64,000 bases of DNA from assembly GCA_963693285.1 (NCBI GenBank), contig OY848917.1, forward strand, positions 5,032,118-5,096,117, read 5' to 3'. Every line of letters begins with the position of its first letter. The stretch's first letter is position 1. Made by a program: the position numbers and the translations under genes. Below are positions 61,763 to 64,000 of the stretch, piece by piece. The DNA comes from Xestospongia muta. Taxonomy: Eukaryota; Porifera; Demospongiae; Haplosclerida; Petrosiidae. A model generated the notes under the pieces. The model worked only from the letters and a program-made list of their open reading frames with translations. It ran no database searches and was not told the origin of the DNA.

Positions 61763-61990
61763 TGTGAAAAGGACGAAAAATGCGAAGAAACAGTTACTTA
61801 TACACAGTCAGTCTGTGCACGGTCAAAACAATTGGTTATTTTTCAAAAAGCGTATATACAACTATAATAGCAAGAACACAATTACGTGTCAGCTGGCAGC
61901 TACAGCTACGTAACGGAAGTAGACAAAGGTTAATTGCACGTGTTCACACATTATAATTGCCATAAATACCAACATTGAAAAGACATGGTG
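61763..61990 (-). promoter_or_regulatory. Possible promoter region of the minus-strand membrane-protein gene
   Basis: Region directly upstream of the start codon. It is less AT-rich than the surroundings and contains a CACGTG palindrome (61937-61942) and a CAGCTGGCAGCTACAGCTACG cluster nearby. Placement upstream of the gene is the only functional argument. Confidence 0.3.
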
Positions 61991-63713
61991 TAATTGGAGA
62001 GAAATGTGATTCAATATAGCTATTAATTTGCTTTTCTCTTTTTTGTATTTAAATTTGTATTTTTTTTCTTTTACAATGATGTTAAGCTTTAAGAGATCAA
62101 GAAATCTTTACATCACAGGCTTCGTTAATTATCAAGTAGAAAGCAGTGATATAAAGGATGAGAAAATGAAAACAACATCTGTGTTTACATTTCTAACATA
62201 CTATAAGAACGACTGTTTATCAATATGATAGTATGTTAGGAATGAAAACAACATATGATGTTTACTTTCAGTTTGCATCAAATAATTGCTACATATTTGA
62301 AGTTGATCAATTTGAGTAGGAATAACAAGAGCAGTATTATGTTACTTAACAAGGTAGAAGTATTGACAAGTAGGGAGAATTACAATTAATTTTTTTTAAA
62401 ACAACATACCAAATAGCCATATACATTATCTTAACAGTAGCAGATGCATAAAATCAACATTGTACATCATATTTAAAATACTGTATCTGAATGAAGTAGA
62501 AAACCACTACCATACAAGTAATAAGGAAGTGGTGAATCAAATTCGTTCTACAAACATGAATGATATACTGTCTTGATATAGTGGATACTGTAACATACAT
62601 ATTACAATAGACAATGTGTTGTGGAAGAAAAAAGGATTAATCAGAAAGAACTATAATTGTACTAATGAAATGAAGGTGCTGTTATCTGAAGAATCTGAAC
62701 TGCCAACACTCCTTTTTGACCTAGACTTAGTTCCAGGTTCGTCAGTGGAATCAGACCGAAGAAAGCAATGAGACATATTACTATATAGCTATGAATAAGT
62801 TGTAGGCTTGTTGAAAACAATAATCTAGCTGTACCTCTTGGTAGCTTTTGTTCAATGATTATAATCTCTTATTATTTTAAGTCCTATGCATATATAAAAA
62901 GTATGTATTCTACAATTTGTATATTACATTGGCAACAGGAACAAGCCCTTCTGGAAAAATGAGACATGTCGTCACAAGAGGCTTACAAGTAATATGTACA
63001 TGGAATATCTTATACCAATCTTTAATACAGAATTTTGTCATTTACTTTTTCATTAATCATCTTCATTAATTTAGTCTGTATCCAAATGGTACTTATTGAA
63101 ACTTAGTAGGCATATCTAGATATTCCCTTTAAAACTCTAACTGCTTAACACTGTAACAATTGATTGGTTAAATTAAGTAATACAAGGTTTATGGAGGTTG
63201 TATATGTAAAATGTGAACATAATATTATTTTGATTAATAATGCATTATGAAATTGATGGTTTGGTATCTACATAAGCAGTTGTACATTAGTAATGAAAAC
63301 AGTGTTATACCTACTTTTTTGCCAAAAATAAAATTGTATCACAATTTACTGAAGAGTCAAATAGTTATGACTTACTGTCATTAAACTGAGGATTTAGGAG
63401 CAATAAGGTAATCTATCTACTATTCTTTGATAAGTATTCTATTTTAAATTTCAATGTTGATATATAACATTTCAATAGTGCAGCGTGATCATGTGTAACA
63501 AATTATAATTATATATATATTCTAAAATTATAAAATGCCATATTGACATTATTGAGTTTATTTTGTGAATCAAACCTATTGTCACAAGTTTAATCTTGTC
63601 ATTGTACCACCCTAGAACAGAACTTCAAATAGAAAGTATTGCTGTCATTTGGCTCACAGAAGAAAGTAATTGTCTTACCAAATAAGAATTCAGTTTTCTG
63701 TCTTTTCTCATAG
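61991..63713. other. AT-rich right-hand region without a supported gene
   Basis: No domain-bearing ORF on either strand. Two short stretches look mildly coding: 62670-62771 (ATG to stop, 33 residues, acidic, with LPTLLFDLDLVPGSS) and 62939-62988 (AG acceptor to GT donor, open). They cannot be joined in frame with confidence. Confidence 0.4.
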
Positions 63714-63849
63714 AAAAGTTGAAGAAGTTTTTAAGCCATCAAAGCCAGTTGTTGTACTGTACTTGGATGAAAGGTTTAAACAAAGGATTGATGTAGATGA
63801 TGGTTACATTCCCACTAACAAAGAAAAGCTACGAGTCGTCAATCTATAA
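63714..63849 (+). CDS. Possible terminal exon of an unidentified gene
   Basis: After a pyrimidine-rich acceptor (CTGTCTTTTCTCATAG) there is a 44-codon open stretch ending in TAA, with composition unlike random AT-rich frames (KPVVVLYLDERF, then DVDDGYIPTNKEKLRVVNL). A consensus donor CAG/GTAAGT follows at about 63890, so an intron in the 3' untranslated region is possible. I do not recognise the protein, and upstream exons could not be fixed. It may instead be a gene fragment. Confidence 0.3.
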
Positions 63850-64000
63850 CAAATAACTCAACCATCAATAAGGAACTAATTTCACAGGTAAGTTATTGCA
63901 ATTTGTTATTAATTTAAAAATCAGGACTATGTTATAATAGTTTACATTAGAAATAGTCTGAGTGGATAGCTCTTACTATACTTGTATATTGAAATCTTGG

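Noticed and set aside
62028..62228. 66-codon plus-strand ORF right of the membrane-protein gene
   Set aside because: Low-complexity Phe/Leu/Ser-rich translation of AT-rich DNA; no further support.

Overview
This window looks like animal nuclear DNA, most probably from a sponge (Amphimedon-like demosponge). It is AT-rich and carries spliced genes with many very short introns (48-60 bp is common). Its main genes are receptor tyrosine kinases with SRCR, nidogen-type and somatomedin-B ectodomains. There are no bacterial features (operons, Shine-Dalgarno sites, CRISPR). The species call is inference; the intron-exon structure and the domains are read directly from the sequence.

Layout: positions 335-56800 hold a head-to-tail array of six plus-strand copies of one roughly 10-12 kb unit, called A to F here. 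Copy A (335-4021) is cut by the left window edge and shows only exons 11-23. Copies B (4932-13206), C (16754-25110), D (27382-35944), E (39308-47650) and F (49511-56800) are complete 23-exon genes of about 1092-1099 residues. All exon boundaries were derived by hand from GT/AG sites, phase continuity and agreement among copies. Domain order is signal peptide, SRCR, NIDO, basic convertase-like site, somatomedin B, SRCR, SRCR, one membrane segment, a juxtamembrane stretch with a YVN motif, a MET/AXL-like tyrosine kinase with all catalytic residues, and a short acidic tail.

Between genes lie related spacers: a shared 3' flank and a conserved promoter-proximal block with the motif TTAATTAACACC. 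Between B and C (about 14340-15572) is the relic of another copy, keeping the promoter block, part of intron 2 and a broken exon 3. Between D and E a 1.7-kb Tc1/mariner element (37096-38797) with a dead transposase interrupts the promoter block; the uninterrupted site survives upstream of C and D.

Right of the array, on the minus strand and convergent with copy F, is an intronless 1229-residue membrane protein (58073-61762) with a large beta-helix-like ectodomain, a Cys-rich segment and a C-terminal block of membrane helices. A decayed duplicate of its 3' end lies at 57531-57757. The last 2.2 kb is mostly featureless, with one possible terminal exon near 63714-63849.

Together the locus looks like an expanding family of cell-surface receptors that reads extracellular ligands through SRCR/NIDO/SMB modules and signals through a MET-like kinase. 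Copies B and C, and copies D and E, are recent pairs. A and F are mosaics, pointing to unequal crossing-over or gene conversion. A role in self/non-self or microbe recognition is plausible but is not shown by the sequence.
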